From contig NC_062995.1 in the NCBI RefSeq assembly GCF_023078275.1, positions 253,001 to 317,000 on the forward strand: a stretch of 64,000 nt of DNA, given 5' to 3'. Below, piece by piece: positions 20,742 to 32,244 of the stretch. Position numbers and translations under genes: made by a program. Position 1 is the first letter of the stretch, and every line of letters starts with the position of its first letter. The stretch comes from Leguminivora glycinivorella (taxonomy: Eukaryota; Arthropoda; Insecta; Lepidoptera; Tortricidae). Below the pieces are notes generated by a model. The model ran no database searches. It saw only the letters and a program-made list of their open reading frames with translations, and was not told the origin of the DNA.

Positions 20742-20975
20742 GGTGACGGGTTAAGAATTTCACCACCCCCTTTCTTCCCGTGGGTGTCGTAGAAGGCGAC
20801 TATGGGATATGGGTTAAATTGTGGTGTAGGCGAGAGGCTGGCAACCTGTCACTGCAATGCCACAGTTTCGTTTTCTTTTAACCCCTTATTTGCCAAGAGT
20901 GGCCCTGAAGCTTTAGCAGTTTCATGTGCTCTGTCTACCCCTTTATGGGATACAGGCGTGATTGTATGTATGTAT
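20742..20975 (+). repeat. Dispersed repeat 'gacgggttaagaatttcacc', copy 3
   Basis: Collinear with 7505-7745. The open frame reading through it (20802-21104) is repeat-derived. Confidence 0.65.
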
Positions 20976-21268
20976 AATATAATACCGGGACAGACAAAGC
21001 CTATACAAGAAAGCGTACCCCTGAAATGTATGGGCCTTTTAGGCTTAAAACTAGATGGCGCTGTTTCGCAGCCTGGAAGTGGCCAAAATGATATTTTCTC
21101 CTAATATTTTTGCGTGTTTTTTTATTAAGAACAAATTACATATTTCCCTATTTTAATATCAAATATCATGTCAATACACATTTTCAAACAATAATTTTAT
21201 AGGCATCATCAGTGTAGTTATGAAAAAATTGAGGTGAGATTTTGAGTATAAAGATTGTCAATCCTATA

Positions 21269-21615
21269 CAGAGTGGGGCCTGTAACAAAGGCGAAGAATT
21301 GAACTGTAGGCTATTCTTCTTATACTGATCAACATTTGTTCAGTGACTTTTAAAAATTATGATATCTTTAAATTTTTAATTTTTCATACAAAATAAATAT
21401 TAGCTTCAATGTACGCCATTATTGTTGTCATTGACGTTGTCTGTCACACTTTAGACTTAACAAAATTCGCAATACATTACCTCTTAGAAAAAACTTTCAA
21501 GGGTGATAAAAATAAAAAATAAAGTTATTTTTAAAAGTCGTCGAACAAATGTTGATCAGTATAAGGAGAATAGCCTAGAGTTCAATTTTTCGCCTTTGTT
21601 ACAGGCCCCACTCTG
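21269..21615. mobile_element. 347-bp MITE with ~75-bp TIRs and TA duplication
   Basis: The arms CAGAGTGGGGCCTGTAACAA and their complement extend about 75 bp, through atactgatcaacatttgttc. TA sits on both sides (21267-21268, 21616-21617). Mariner-like by its duplication. Confidence 0.75.
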
Positions 21616-21837
21616 TATTTTATCCTTGGCCATAGGTAAGGTAATGGCGCCTATTAACGTGGTACTTAAGCAGATTTCAAAAGATACCAAAAAATTAAGG
21701 GTATCAAAGCTCATTAACGACCACAAATATTTTTTTTATGGAAGAGTATTTATTGAACTATTAGTTTTGAAGAGTTTTAGGATCATTTTAGTTTATTATA
21801 TGTCATAAAATGATTATTGAAGCCAACATACCTAAAT

Positions 21838-22632
21838 TTTCTATTACCGTGGTAGTGAACAGGTTGCAGTTCTATTAACGCGAATTGAGATTTCATTACC
21901 GAGAGTATGAATGACAGTGTTTTTCTGCCATCGGTAAATGGAAACCCATCTCAAAATTCGGAGCTTAATACCGACGGTTGAATATACAAATTATGACAAA
22001 TACATATACCTATACTATCCTCCTTTATGAATACCCACAGAAGACTCAGTTTCACCTAAGAAATCTGTACTTACGGTACACTAAATGTCATATTTTGATA
22101 CAAGACTAATATGTCGCTCGGTAATAGATACTTCTATAGGAACCCATTACCGACCCAAACAAATATTGCATGGATCGGTAATAGATTCTTATATATTCTA
22201 TTACCAAGGGTTATCTGATCGTACCATCGGTAATAGGCATAAATTGGAGTATTATAAAATCTAATTCCGACCCATAAAAACAAAGTCATACAGATGTATT
22301 TTCATTACAAATCAAAATAAAATATTGCAACCTTATATTTAAACCAAGCTTACATAACTGGTAAGTAAGCATCAGACTTTATGTCAATGTTTAAAAAATT
22401 GACAAATTAACGGTTTTCATAGAAACTACGAAATCAGTCATGAAGTTTTTGCTAAAAATTAAGGTTTTGTTGAATAATTTTCATACCGCGTAAATAGTTC
22501 TTTGATAGCGTGAATAGATCAAGATTGAAACAACTGTAAGACATTATATAACTGATCACATATACTTAAAATAAAGCAAAAAGAACTAATATCACTACTT
22601 TAACTATTACCGTGGTATACCACAGTAATAGA
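21838..22632. mobile_element. ~795-bp TIR element rich in CGGTAATAG motifs
   Basis: The ends TTCTATTACCGTGGTA and TACCACAGTAATAGAA match in 15 of 16 positions. The interior repeats (C/T)GGTAATAG or its complement many times (for example near 22121, 22150, 22170, 22196 and 22225). No transposase frame. Confidence 0.55.
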
Positions 22633-23587
22633 ATCTACTCACGAAATGGCGCCTTTCACCGCTGTCTTTTAATTTCCACTTTAAACACATTTCCAGGCTA
22701 AACAATACGTAAAAAGTACTCAGAAGTCATGTAGAAAACTATAAACAATAATTTGAAATGCATAACTTTCACCTGTTTGCCATAATTATTACGTAAACTA
22801 CTAAATGAGATTGGAGTTCACTTAGGTTTAGCGTCACACGTCAGTATGACACAACCTCTTCTCGCGGCCCCGTGGCAAAAACTGTCAAATAGCGAGCGTC
22901 TTCTTTCATTCACACTCTCTATCGCCTATATGTGCGTTAGTCAACTAAACAGGCTTCCTTTGTGTGAGTAACTTTTTTTAAGAAATTGGTCGGTTTGCCT
23001 ATAAAATGCGTATTTGCAAATGCGGCGGTAATGGACGTCGATTTCGATACCCGCGTTGATAGCCGCCGTTACCTTACTGTAAAGTGAGTAACGTAGTAAG
23101 TCAAAAACGAAAGTCTCTGAAGCCAAACAACGCGTAACGTAATATTTTTCATTTTTTCCGCAATCATTTCTCTTGTTAGTAATTTTTTCGTTCCCCCTGA
23201 TTTATATCGTTTCGTGAGGAAATTACAAATGCCTGTGAGAAAATGCTTCTGACGCGGAGTAAGGAATTGCCTGTAAATTCATAAGAAAAATTTCAAGTAA
23301 GTTAGTAATATTATGGTCCACTGGAGCTGACAATAGAAGTAATCCAGAAAGTTTATTGAGCAAAAGGATCTGGACTAGTGAGCAGCACCGTGTGTAATAT
23401 ACACGAACCATTTGGAGCCACATTTAACCCCCTCATAACTCAAAAACTATTTTACATAAATATGTCAAATTTGGCTCATATATTGAGACTTGCAAGATAT
23501 ATAGGTGCTCCCAATTTCATAAACACATGTCAAACGGTTATTCAGATAATAACGTCAAAAAAATCATTTTCATTTTTATACATACAG
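22633..23587. other. No supported gene
   Basis: A somewhat GC-richer patch at 22850-23110 includes the minus frame 22941-23126 with no known domain or splice context. Confidence 0.35.
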
Positions 23588-23589
23588 TA

Positions 23590-25016
23590 GGGTGTTTCAT
23601 ATTTGTATGGGAAAAATAAAATTGTGATATTTTTTCTGACTTCGCTCGGCTTTCGGTTCTAGCTTATCTTAAACGCCTATATACCAAATTTCAAGTGATT
23701 TGGACGTTGTTTAGAGGTCGCACTGGATGAACAGTTTGAAAAAAAGTCGCTAAAAAGTAATGTTACTCAATTTTATTTTCAAATAAAACAATAGAGTAGT
23801 TGTAACTTATTTGAAAGTAAAAGTAAACTTATTAAACTTAAAATACAACAGTTGTAACATCCATTCTTGATAAAATAAGTCATCATCATCATTTAGCTTA
23901 CATGTGTAAGCCGCAACCTTATCTTTTGTTCGCAAGTAGTAACGCATTTTCTGTGATGTTCGACGACTTTCAGCGAGAACCGTTTTGCTCTTCATCTTTA
24001 ACTGGAGCGTTAATTTTTATTATTAAATAGGTATATAGGTATACTTGCTCTTCTTTGCAGTATGATAGACTATTGTTAGATTATCGACCAAGTCTGGTGT
24101 TAGGGATACAATAATCGCTAACATCCTGGACATTAAATAGTTCGAAGACAAAAATCAAAAAGTAACTATATCCCGGTCCATATACTTAAGTCAAAGAACG
24201 ATCTTGTTTTCTTCTTTGTCGTCACATTCTTGGCAGAGTGGTCGTGGTCGTCACATCAGGGGTGGTAGCAAGCTTAACAATGCATCGACATTCCTTACGC
24301 ATTCGTAGAGTGGGCCACTAAGTGCAGCCTTGACTTGGCTGGTCCATCGCATCTGAACCTTGTCCAGGATACTCTTAGCTTTCTTCTGCAGCATCACATT
24401 TCTAGGAAATCTATCTTCTTTTCCCTTGAAGTCCACGTCTCAGCACCGTAAAGAAATATGGGAAAATTGGGAGATACTAATGCCCTGACAAGTCGCATTT
24501 TAGTGGCATTTGTGATGAAGATTCTCCATATTTTGCCGAGCCGGTCCATGGCGGACCTGGTGATAGCCAATGTGCCGCTTGATATCATCCACCTATCCTA
24601 TTATCAGTGCCCCGCGAAAGCCGAGAGACCACTGCATCATGCCAAAAACAGGACAAAAAACCAAAAAAACTTGTTCCTTAGAAGGAAGTCGAGCGTCCAA
24701 AAAAATACCATAAGGAACCTTGCCTAGAAACTAAATGCCACGTCAACTAGTAATTTTTTTAAAAGAACTTGCTTCAATATAAAAACTTTTCATTAAAATC
24801 ACTTTTAAACCACCTACTACAAAAAGTTACATAAGTTTTGTTTCTAGCCTTTCCTGCGCCCATACTAACTTCTTCAGACAAAAGTTGCCACAGTGTACGA
24901 CCTCTAAATATTGTCCGATTTCCCTGATTTTTGGTATATGGGCTCTGTATAGGTGTAGAAACAAGAAGAAAAGCGAAGTCAAAGATAAATCAAAATTTTG
25001 GAAAAATGAAACACCC
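23590..25016. mobile_element. 1.4-kb TA-flanked TIR element with a nested LINE relic
   Basis: The ends GGGTGTTTCAT / ATGAAACACCC are inverse, with further similarity inward (gacttcgct blocks), and TA flanks both. The interior holds an RTE relic at 24251-24600 and no transposase. Confidence 0.6.
24251..24600 (-). pseudogene. RTE-clade LINE reverse transcriptase relic
   Basis: Two overlapping minus-strand frames together resemble the RTE C-terminal RT/thumb region: DRLGKIWR, TKMRLVRALV, FLYGAETWTSREK, then KAKSILDKVQMRWTSQV in a shifted frame. At least one frameshift and small insertions separate them. Catalytic motifs lie outside the fragment. It is a decayed 5'- and 3'-truncated copy. Confidence 0.7.
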
Positions 25017-25214
25017 TAACATACAGACATAAATTCCAACCCAGGTCCAGATGACCTACCTAGTAAGTTCAAATTTGGCATGCAGATAGATAATTAGGTA
25101 CACAAAAACACGGAAAAAATTCCGATATCGGATCGGATAATGTGAAAACGCACTAAATCGTGTCAGATACAATGATGTATTTATGCAGCTTTCTCTTTGT
25201 GGCATGTTATTGCC

Positions 25215-25312
25215 AGTGACTGGACATTCATCATCATCATTCCCTTGCCCTTTTCCCATTATTTGGGGTCGGCGCAGCAGATCATCTTCCTCCATTCCTT
25301 GACTCCATGCCA
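25215..25312 (-). repeat. RTE LINE fragment
   Basis: ttatttggggtcggcgcagca and flanking sequence resemble a frequently retroposed RTE segment. Non-coding in this state. Confidence 0.45.
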
Positions 25313-25316
25313 GTGA

Positions 25317-25647
25317 CTGGGCATTATCGCGAAAAAAGATTCAAAACCTTTTTTTCCAAAATACGTAAATTTAATGCTTTTCCTACTCAGAATCACGAAC
25401 CCTTTCCATCCTACTAGGTGAAAAAAGCGTCCCAAAATTAATTTTTCCATTTCGTTACCATTTTTCAAGCACTTTGTACAGCGGTTACAAAGTGGAAAAG
25501 TATGCAAAATAATAGAAAAATTTGGGACCATTTTTTTCTCTTGTTTTTTTGTCCTAGATCGAAAGGGCTCGATCTGATTAGGAAAAACATAAAATTTACC
25601 TACCTTAGAAAAAAAATTTTTGTTGATGTTCTTGCGATAATGCCCGA
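25317..25647. mobile_element. ~331-bp palindromic MITE, GGGCATTATCGC ends
   Basis: Inverse ends gggcattatcgc / gcgataatgccc, with the imperfect palindrome continuing inward. The core is related in style to 42340-42668 (both contain c.tttc.gatcctga blocks). Confidence 0.55.
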
Positions 25648-26330
25648 CTGTATCTAGATGCAAAACTATTGCAGGTGCATTAGGTTAATTACGAAAGTTG
25701 TCTAATTACGAAAATCACATAAAAATAACCATTATTTCCATCATATCAAGATTTCCCTTTCGGAATTACCCAAGCATTTCTGTCATTCGGAATAACCCTA
25801 ATGCACCTTAATTGAATTTAGTTTTAATCCTGCTCAGGCGCTCTTTTCCCCTAAATTTAATTTGAGGTATACCTAAAACCAGTCTAACCTCACATATTTA
25901 ATAAATCTCTGTTAATAAAGTCATTATAATTAATTACTCGTTTAATTACCAGCTCTTAATAATTAATTAAAGGCGCGCAGCTGACGACTAAGATTTATGG
26001 CTTAGAGGTTTTTGAATATAATTCAATATTAACTTCTGGCAGGCAAGCATGGTCGCGCGATAAATGATAAAACATCGGGCCGTCCTTATCACAATTACAA
26101 ATAGTGCGATAGGGATGGCCTGTGTGCGTAGCTGAATGCACAACACAAACGCTCATAATATTATCGTGAGCGATTATCTCTTTCGTAGATATCTATCTCT
26201 ATCGCTCTTGAGTAATGGCGCGAAAGAGCCAAACTCTATTTTTGCGGCGTTTCGGTTGCGGTACGCGTCGCAAAATCGCGCGACCATGCTTATATACGCC
26301 TGTTAAAGATTTTAACTTTATATACACCCT
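25648..26330. other. No gene; small hairpin repeats
   Basis: Holds a hairpin-type repeat at about 26036-26115 (ggcaggcaagcatggtcgcg; aaacatcgggccgtcc with an inverse gatagggatggcct), related to 60515-60630. 26130-26290 is a relative of the 43053-43202 MITE. Confidence 0.45.
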
Positions 26331-26334
26331 GTTT

Positions 26335-26730
26335 TTAGGGTTCCGTAGTCAACTAGGAACCCTTATAGTTTCGCCATGTCTGTCTGTCCGTCCGTCCGTC
26401 CGTCCGTCCGCCCGTCCGCGGATAATCTCAGTAACCGTTAGCACTAGAAAGCTGAAATTTGGTACCAATATGTATATCAATCACGGCAACAAAGTGCAAA
26501 AATAAAAAATGGAAAAAAATGTTTTATTAGGGTACCCCCCTTACATGTAAAGTGGGGGCTGATATATTTTTTCATTCCAACCCCAACGTGTGATATATTG
26601 TTGGATAGGTATTTAAAAATGAATAAGGGTTTACTAAGATCGTTTTTTGATAATATTCATATTTTCGGAAATAATCGCTCCTAAAGGAAAAAAAAGTGCG
26701 TCCCCCCTCTAACTTTTGAACCATATATTT
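26335..26730 (-). repeat. Dispersed repeat with (TCCG)n, inverse of 5175-5752
   Basis: Carries gggttccgtagtcaactagg, the tccg microsatellite and cccccttacatgtaaagtgg, as in the first copy but on the opposite strand. Confidence 0.6.
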
Positions 26731-27163
26731 AAATAAATTTATAGTTTAAAAAACTCTAGAAAAACACGCTTTTATAAATGCACGTAAAAGCCAAAAATAA
26801 ATTATGGATCGTTCAAGTTGTCTCTATTGCTGGGATGAAGAGTAAACTATGTGCTTTTAATTATAATATTTGATTGTAAAAGCGTGGGGCGCTGCAGTCG
26901 TGCTGCAAGTCCAGTTAGCGCGCCAATCTGTGTAAACTGCTTCTCGTAATATAGCTTAACTTGATTTCTCAGCAAGTTATAAAAAAAAGTTTTTCCTGTT
27001 ACAGCGCCCCACGCTTTTACAATCAAATATTATAATTAAAAGCACATAGTTTACTCTTCATCCCAGCAATAGAGACAACTTGAACGATCCATAATTTATT
27101 TTTGGCTTTTACGTGCATTTATAAAAGCGTGTTTTTCTAGAGTTTTTTAAACTATAAATTTAT
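26731..27163. repeat. Inverted repeat with apparently identical ~163-bp arms
   Basis: Left arm 26731-26894 and right arm 27001-27163 are exact reverse complements by eye, from aataaatttatagtttaaa outside to gcgtggggcgctg inside. A 106-bp loop is unique (contains gcagtcgtgctgcaagtcca). A transcript would form a long perfect duplex. Confidence 0.85.
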
Positions 27164-27599
27164 TTTATACTTTTTAGTCGTTAATAATGAAATATATTTA
27201 AAATTTAAACAAAAATATTATTTCAAGTAGGTGAATTTCGCAAGCCATTTGTGGCTTAACACGTATTGCTACTTAATAAGAATTAATACCACCTGATGTA
27301 TAGGTACCAAATTTATCGCAATAAAGTCATTCATTTAAAAAAAATTTCATAGTGCTGCGCTAATTTGAAGATTAATGCAATACAGAACTTAAGGATTTCA
27401 TCTTACAGAATAGGAAAGAGACAAAAGGTAGAATTTTCTCAGTCGCTCTCTAGTATATTTGCGTGGGGTTGAACCTGGATATGGAACGTGGACGCGACAG
27501 TTTGCTAAGCAACTAAAAGACTGATAGTGGCTCTGGGATCTGTAGACCTTCGCGACGTGCTTAGCAGTGGCGTGGCGTGAAATTTTTCGTTGATAAAGC
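27164..27599. other. No gene; possible LINE scar
   Basis: AT-rich, then at 27470-27560 sequence resembling a decayed LINE coding end (ggacgcgacagtttgc). Not assignable. Confidence 0.35.
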
Positions 27600-29955
27600 C
27601 CTTAATTTTGCCCCACTTACTTTTACACTTAAGGGTCACAAGAAAACCCTAACCTAATTTATTTTAAATATTACGTTGATCTTTTTTTATGCGGGGGGCT
27701 TCGCCCCCCGAGCCCCCCTTACTTTTGCTCTTAAGGGTCACAAGCCCTAACCCAACTTATTTTAAATATTACATTGATCTTTCTTTTATGCGGGAGGCTT
27801 CGCCCGCCGAGCCCCCCTTTTGTTTATATACTCTTGAGGGTCACAAGAAAACCCTAAACCAACTTATTTTGAATACTACGTTGATATTTTTTTTGCGGGG
27901 GGCTTCTCCCCCCGAACCCCCCTTAGTTTTGTTCTTAAGGGTCACAAGAAAACCCTAACCCAACTTATTTTACATACTAGGATGATCCTTTTTTTTGCGG
28001 GGGGCTTAGCCCCCCGAGCCCCCCTTTCTTTGCTCTGAAGGGTCACAAGAAAACCCTAACCCAACTTATTTTAAATATTACGTTGATCTTTCTTTTATTC
28101 GGGGGGCTTCGCCCCTCGAACCCCCCTTAATTTTGCACTTAAGGGTCACAAGAAAACCCTAACCTAATTTATTTTAAATATTACGTTGATCTTTTTTTAT
28201 GCGGGGGGCTTGGCCCCCCGAGCCCCCCTAACTTTTGCTCTTAAGTGTCACAAGCCCTAACCCAACTTATTTTAAATATTACATTGATCTTTCTTTTATG
28301 CGGGAGGCTTCGCCCCCCGGGCCCCCCTTTTGTTTATATACTCTTGAGGGTCACAAGAAAACCCTAAACCAACTTATTTTGAATACTACGTTGATATTTT
28401 TTTTCGAACCCCCCTTAGTTTTGTTCTTAAGGGTCACAAGAAAACCCTAACCAAACTTATTTTACATACTAGGATGATCCTTTTCTTTGCGGCCCCGCTT
28501 AGCCCCCCTAGCCCCCCTTGCTTTTGCACTTAAGGGTCACAAGAAAACCCTAACCTAATTTATTTTAAATATTACGTTGATGGGGGCTTCGCCCCCCGAG
28601 CCCCCCTTACTTTTGCTCTTAAGGGTCACAAGCCCTAACCCAACTTATTTTAAATATTACATTGATCTTTCTTTTATGCGGGGGGCTTCGCCGAACGAGC
28701 CCCCCTTTCTTTGCTCTTAAAGGTCACAAGAAAACCCTAACCCAACTTATTTAAATATTACGTTGATCTTTCTTTTATGCGGGTAGCTTCGCCCCCCGAG
28801 CCCCCCTTACTTTTGCACTTAAGGGTCACAAGTAAACCCTAACCCAATTTATTTTAAATATTACGTTGATCTTCTTTTATCCGGGGGGCTTTGCCCCCCG
28901 AGCCCCCCTTTTATTTATATACTCACAAGGGTCACAAGAAAACCCTAACCCAACTTATTTTAAATATTACGTTGATCTTTCTTTTATGCGGGGGGCTTCG
29001 CCCCTCGAGCCCCCCTTACATTTGCACTTAAGAGTCACAAGAAAACCCTAACCTAATTTATTTTAAATATTACGTTGATCTTTTTTTATGCGGGGGGCAT
29101 CGCCCCCTGAGCCCCCCTTACTTTTGCTCTTACGGGTCACAAGCCCTAACCCAACTTATTTTAAATATTACATTGATCTTTCTTTTATGCGGGGGGCTTC
29201 GCCGCCCGAGCCCCCCTTTCTTTGCTCTTAAAGGTCACAAGAAAACCCTAACCCAACTTATTTTAAATACTACGTTGATCTTTCTTTTATGCGGGGGGCT
29301 CCGCCCCCCGAGCCCCCCTTACTTTTGCTCTTAAGGGTCACAAGAAAACCCTAGTCCAACTTATTTTAAAAATTACATTGATCTTCCTTTTATGCCTGGG
29401 GCTTCGCCCCTCGAGGCCCCCTTTCTTTCCTCTCAAGGGTCACAAGAAAACCCTAACCCAACTTATTTTATATATTACATTGATCATTTTTTTATGCGGG
29501 GGCTTCGCCCCCCGAGCCCCCCTTTCTTTGCTCTTAAGGGTCACAAGAAAACCCTAACCCAACTTATTTTAAATACTACGTTGATCTTTCTTTTAGTTTT
29601 GCCCTTTAGTTTTGCCCTTAAGGGTCACAAGAAAACCCTAACCCAACTTATTTTACATACTTTGTTGATCCTTTTTTTTGCGGGGGCTTCGCCCCCCGAG
29701 CCCCCCCCCCTTATTTGTTCGGAAGGGTCACAAGAAAACCCTTACCCAACTTATTTTAAATATTACATTGATCTTTCTTTTATGCGAGGGGCTTCGCCCC
29801 CGCCCCCAATTTTGCTTTTGTTATCAATTTTTCTTTTGTAAGCATGTGGACGCTAGCCCGCGACCTGGGCTACATATTTAAGGGTCACAAAAAAGACCCT
29901 TACCTGACTTAGTTTAGATACTTATTCGGTCTTTCCTTTTTCCGCTCATAAGGGT
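27600..29955. repeat. ~102-bp tandem satellite, about 23 units, with GC hairpins
   Basis: Units are marked by aagggtcacaagaaaaccct, then aacttattttaaatattacg and tgatctttcttttatg, then a GC-rich palindrome (GGGGGGCTTCGCCCCCC) plus gagccccc. Marker spacing is 98-106 bp with occasional deleted units of 83-90 bp. Variants recur every five units, as described in Part 2. Open frames across it are compositional. Confidence 0.9.
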
Positions 29956-30018
29956 CGCAAGAAAACCGTAACCTAACTTAGGCTTCGCTTCGCTTCGGTC
30001 AATAATAGGTTATAACGT

Positions 30019-30738
30019 TGAAAACGTAACGTTCAAAGTTCATTACGTGGCCTTTCTCACAAGCGCAAACACAACTATGATACGATATGCCATCATGGAA
30101 TACCACTGCCAATCTTCGGGCTTCATTATCAGACCTTGAAACTTAGTCGTGGTCAAAGTTCATTATAAGACTTTTTTAATAAACCAGAAAACAGCTATGA
30201 TACGAAGTTCCATCATGTAGTTCCAGTTCATATCTTCCGGCTCCATCATCAGATCTTGAAACCTAATCGTAGTCAAAGTTCATTACAATACTTTTCTAAG
30301 AAACCCAAAAACAGCTATAATACGATGTTCCATCATGTAGTTCCAGGTCATATCTTCCAGCTTCATCATCAGACCTTGAAACCTAATCGTAGTCAAAGTT
30401 CATTACAATACTTTTCTAAGAAACCCAAAAACTGCTATGATACGATGTTCCATCATGTAGTTCCAGTTCATATCTTCCGGCCCCATCATCAGACCTTGAA
30501 ACCTAATCGTAGTCAAAGTTTATTACAAGACTTTTCTAAGAAACCCAAAAACAGCTATGATACGATGTTCCATCATGTAGTTCCAGTTCATATCTTCCGG
30601 CTCCATCATCAGACCTTGAAACCTAATCGTAGTCAAAGTTCATTACAAGACTTTTCTAAGAAACCCAAAAACAGCTATGTTACGATGTTCCATCATGTAG
30701 TTCCAGTTCATATCTTCCGGCTCCATCATCAGATCAGT
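30019..30738. repeat. 120-bp minisatellite, six units
   Basis: Units start gtcaaagttcattac and contain atgatacgatgttccatcat and tcatatcttccggctccatc. The period is exactly 120, so one frame stays open (30256-30852) as a 40-residue repeat. The first two units are more divergent than the last four. I do not regard the frame as a gene. Confidence 0.85.
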
Positions 30739-30879
30739 TCAACAGTATCATATTATTGTATTGTCATCAGAACTACATACAGCTGCCAATTTTCATTACG
30801 CTACGATCCTTGGAAGATGGTTAAATTAGCCTCCGCAGATTCCATTACATAGTTAGTTACATACACGACGACCTAATAA

Positions 30880-31033
30880 AAGCGTGTTAAAAATATGGAA
30901 AAAATCACAAAACTTTATAAAGACTTTCTAGGAAAATTGTTTTGAACTTGATAGGTTTAGTAGTTTTTGAGAAAAATAAGGAAAACTACGGAACCCTACA
31001 CTGAGCGTGGCCCGACACGCTCTTGGCCGGTTT
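30880..31033 (-). repeat. Dispersed 'ccggccaagagcgtgtc' repeat fragment
   Basis: Inverse of the beginning of 5175-5752, ending gacacgctcttggccggttt. Confidence 0.6.
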
Positions 31034-31397
31034 TTATTGAATTCCGTTAACTTTAAGGGAAGATAATTTAGTTCAAATACAATCAATTTCTCTAAGAAAC
31101 TAGGCTCTTAACTTTTACGGTTATCGAATTATCAAAAAAAATTTACTGAACACGTGTGTGGCATCCCTTACCACTTCCTAATGTTATTTATTTTGACATG
31201 TGCCGTCAAACACTTGACAATGACTTTATTGTTATTCTTAAGGGTCTCTCACACTAATAAATTTATTTATTATGTATGAAAATGATGTTTTTTTTTTTAA
31301 TATAACTAAATGTGATATACAGGGTGGTTCCTGATGATGAACCTAACTGGGTGTCGAATTTAACGGAAAACAAAAAAAAACACGGTGTACATAGTAT
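31034..31397. repeat. Two adjoining dispersed repeats
   Basis: 31034-31136 matches 1375-1478. 31137-31397 is the inverse copy of the 907-1193 MITE, ending caaaaaaaaacacggtgta. Confidence 0.55.
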
Positions 31398-31747
31398 AAA
31401 CATTACTAGCTTTTGCCCGCAGCTTCGCTCATGTTAAATTCGAAAATTATGAAATGCTCCATACAACCCCCCCCCCCATTTTAGGGAAATTATAACTAAA
31501 CATATAGACATAAACTTACGCCTGTATTCCCAAACGAGTTAGGCAGAGCATAAGAAACAGGTCGAAATGAGGAGGCACACTCAAAGGTTATGACAGATGG
31601 CGCCACCATATTAGTCCATTGCACAGATAAAGAGTTTCATACGTGAGAGTGAGAAGATGATGATGACGTCATAAAACCCTAGCCCGTTTATTGGTTACAA
31701 AAATTTGAACATTTTACAAGCTATACGTGCAATAAGTTAGACGAAAG

Positions 31748-32073
31748 CATACATTAAATATAACAAGATCATACCATCCCATACATTAAAATGCGACCGC
31801 CTACGAACGCGCTTACACTCCACCACGCGTAGATGGCGCCACAAAAAAATTCCTTATTGCCACCGATTATTTGTATGTAGATTGGCATTAAGTGTCAATT
31901 CCGAGCCGTAAATCTATGTCAAAAGTGACACTTAACGCCATCTACAAGTATAATCGAAAGCTACAAGACATTTTTTTTGTGGCGCCATCTATGTGTGGTG
32001 GAGTGTAAGCGCAGTCTTAGGCGGTCGCATTTTAATGTATGGGATGGTATGACCTTGTTATATTTAATTTATG
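31748..32073 (+). mobile_element. ~320-bp palindromic MITE, 7-bp TSD, copy 1
   Basis: Long inverse arms (CAT..ATTAAATATAACAAG, ccatcccatacattaaaatg, gaccgccta) flanked by ACGAAAG at 31741-31747 and 32074-32080. Further copies at 49703-50009 (also a 7-bp TSD) and 63237-63421. The consistent 7-bp duplication defines the family; superfamily unassigned. Confidence 0.8.
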
Positions 32074-32244
32074 ACGAAAGTCATAAGTTAGCGGTGCAGC
32101 CGTGCAGCGGCATATCGTTATTTTTTTGTTCTAGATAATATTTGCGTTTGTACTTCAAAGCCAAAGGAGGATATTTTAAAGACGATCAGATTTATTTGGT
32201 CAAAAATGATTAAGGTTTCATATTCTAATTTGTAGGACAATCAT

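Noticed and set aside
22941..23126. Possible small protein gene on the minus strand
   Set aside because: No splice sites, domain or repeat support; composition not convincing.
27689..29881. Several open frames across the 102-bp satellite
   Set aside because: Repeat-periodic peptides (RGASPPEPP type) that follow the satellite unit on one strand; no start context or domain.
27600..30738. CRISPR array
   Set aside because: Units are tandem with no unique spacers, and the organism is clearly eukaryotic.
30256..30852. 198-codon frame with a 40-residue period
   Set aside because: Fully explained by a 120-bp minisatellite, so listed as a repeat and not as a CDS.
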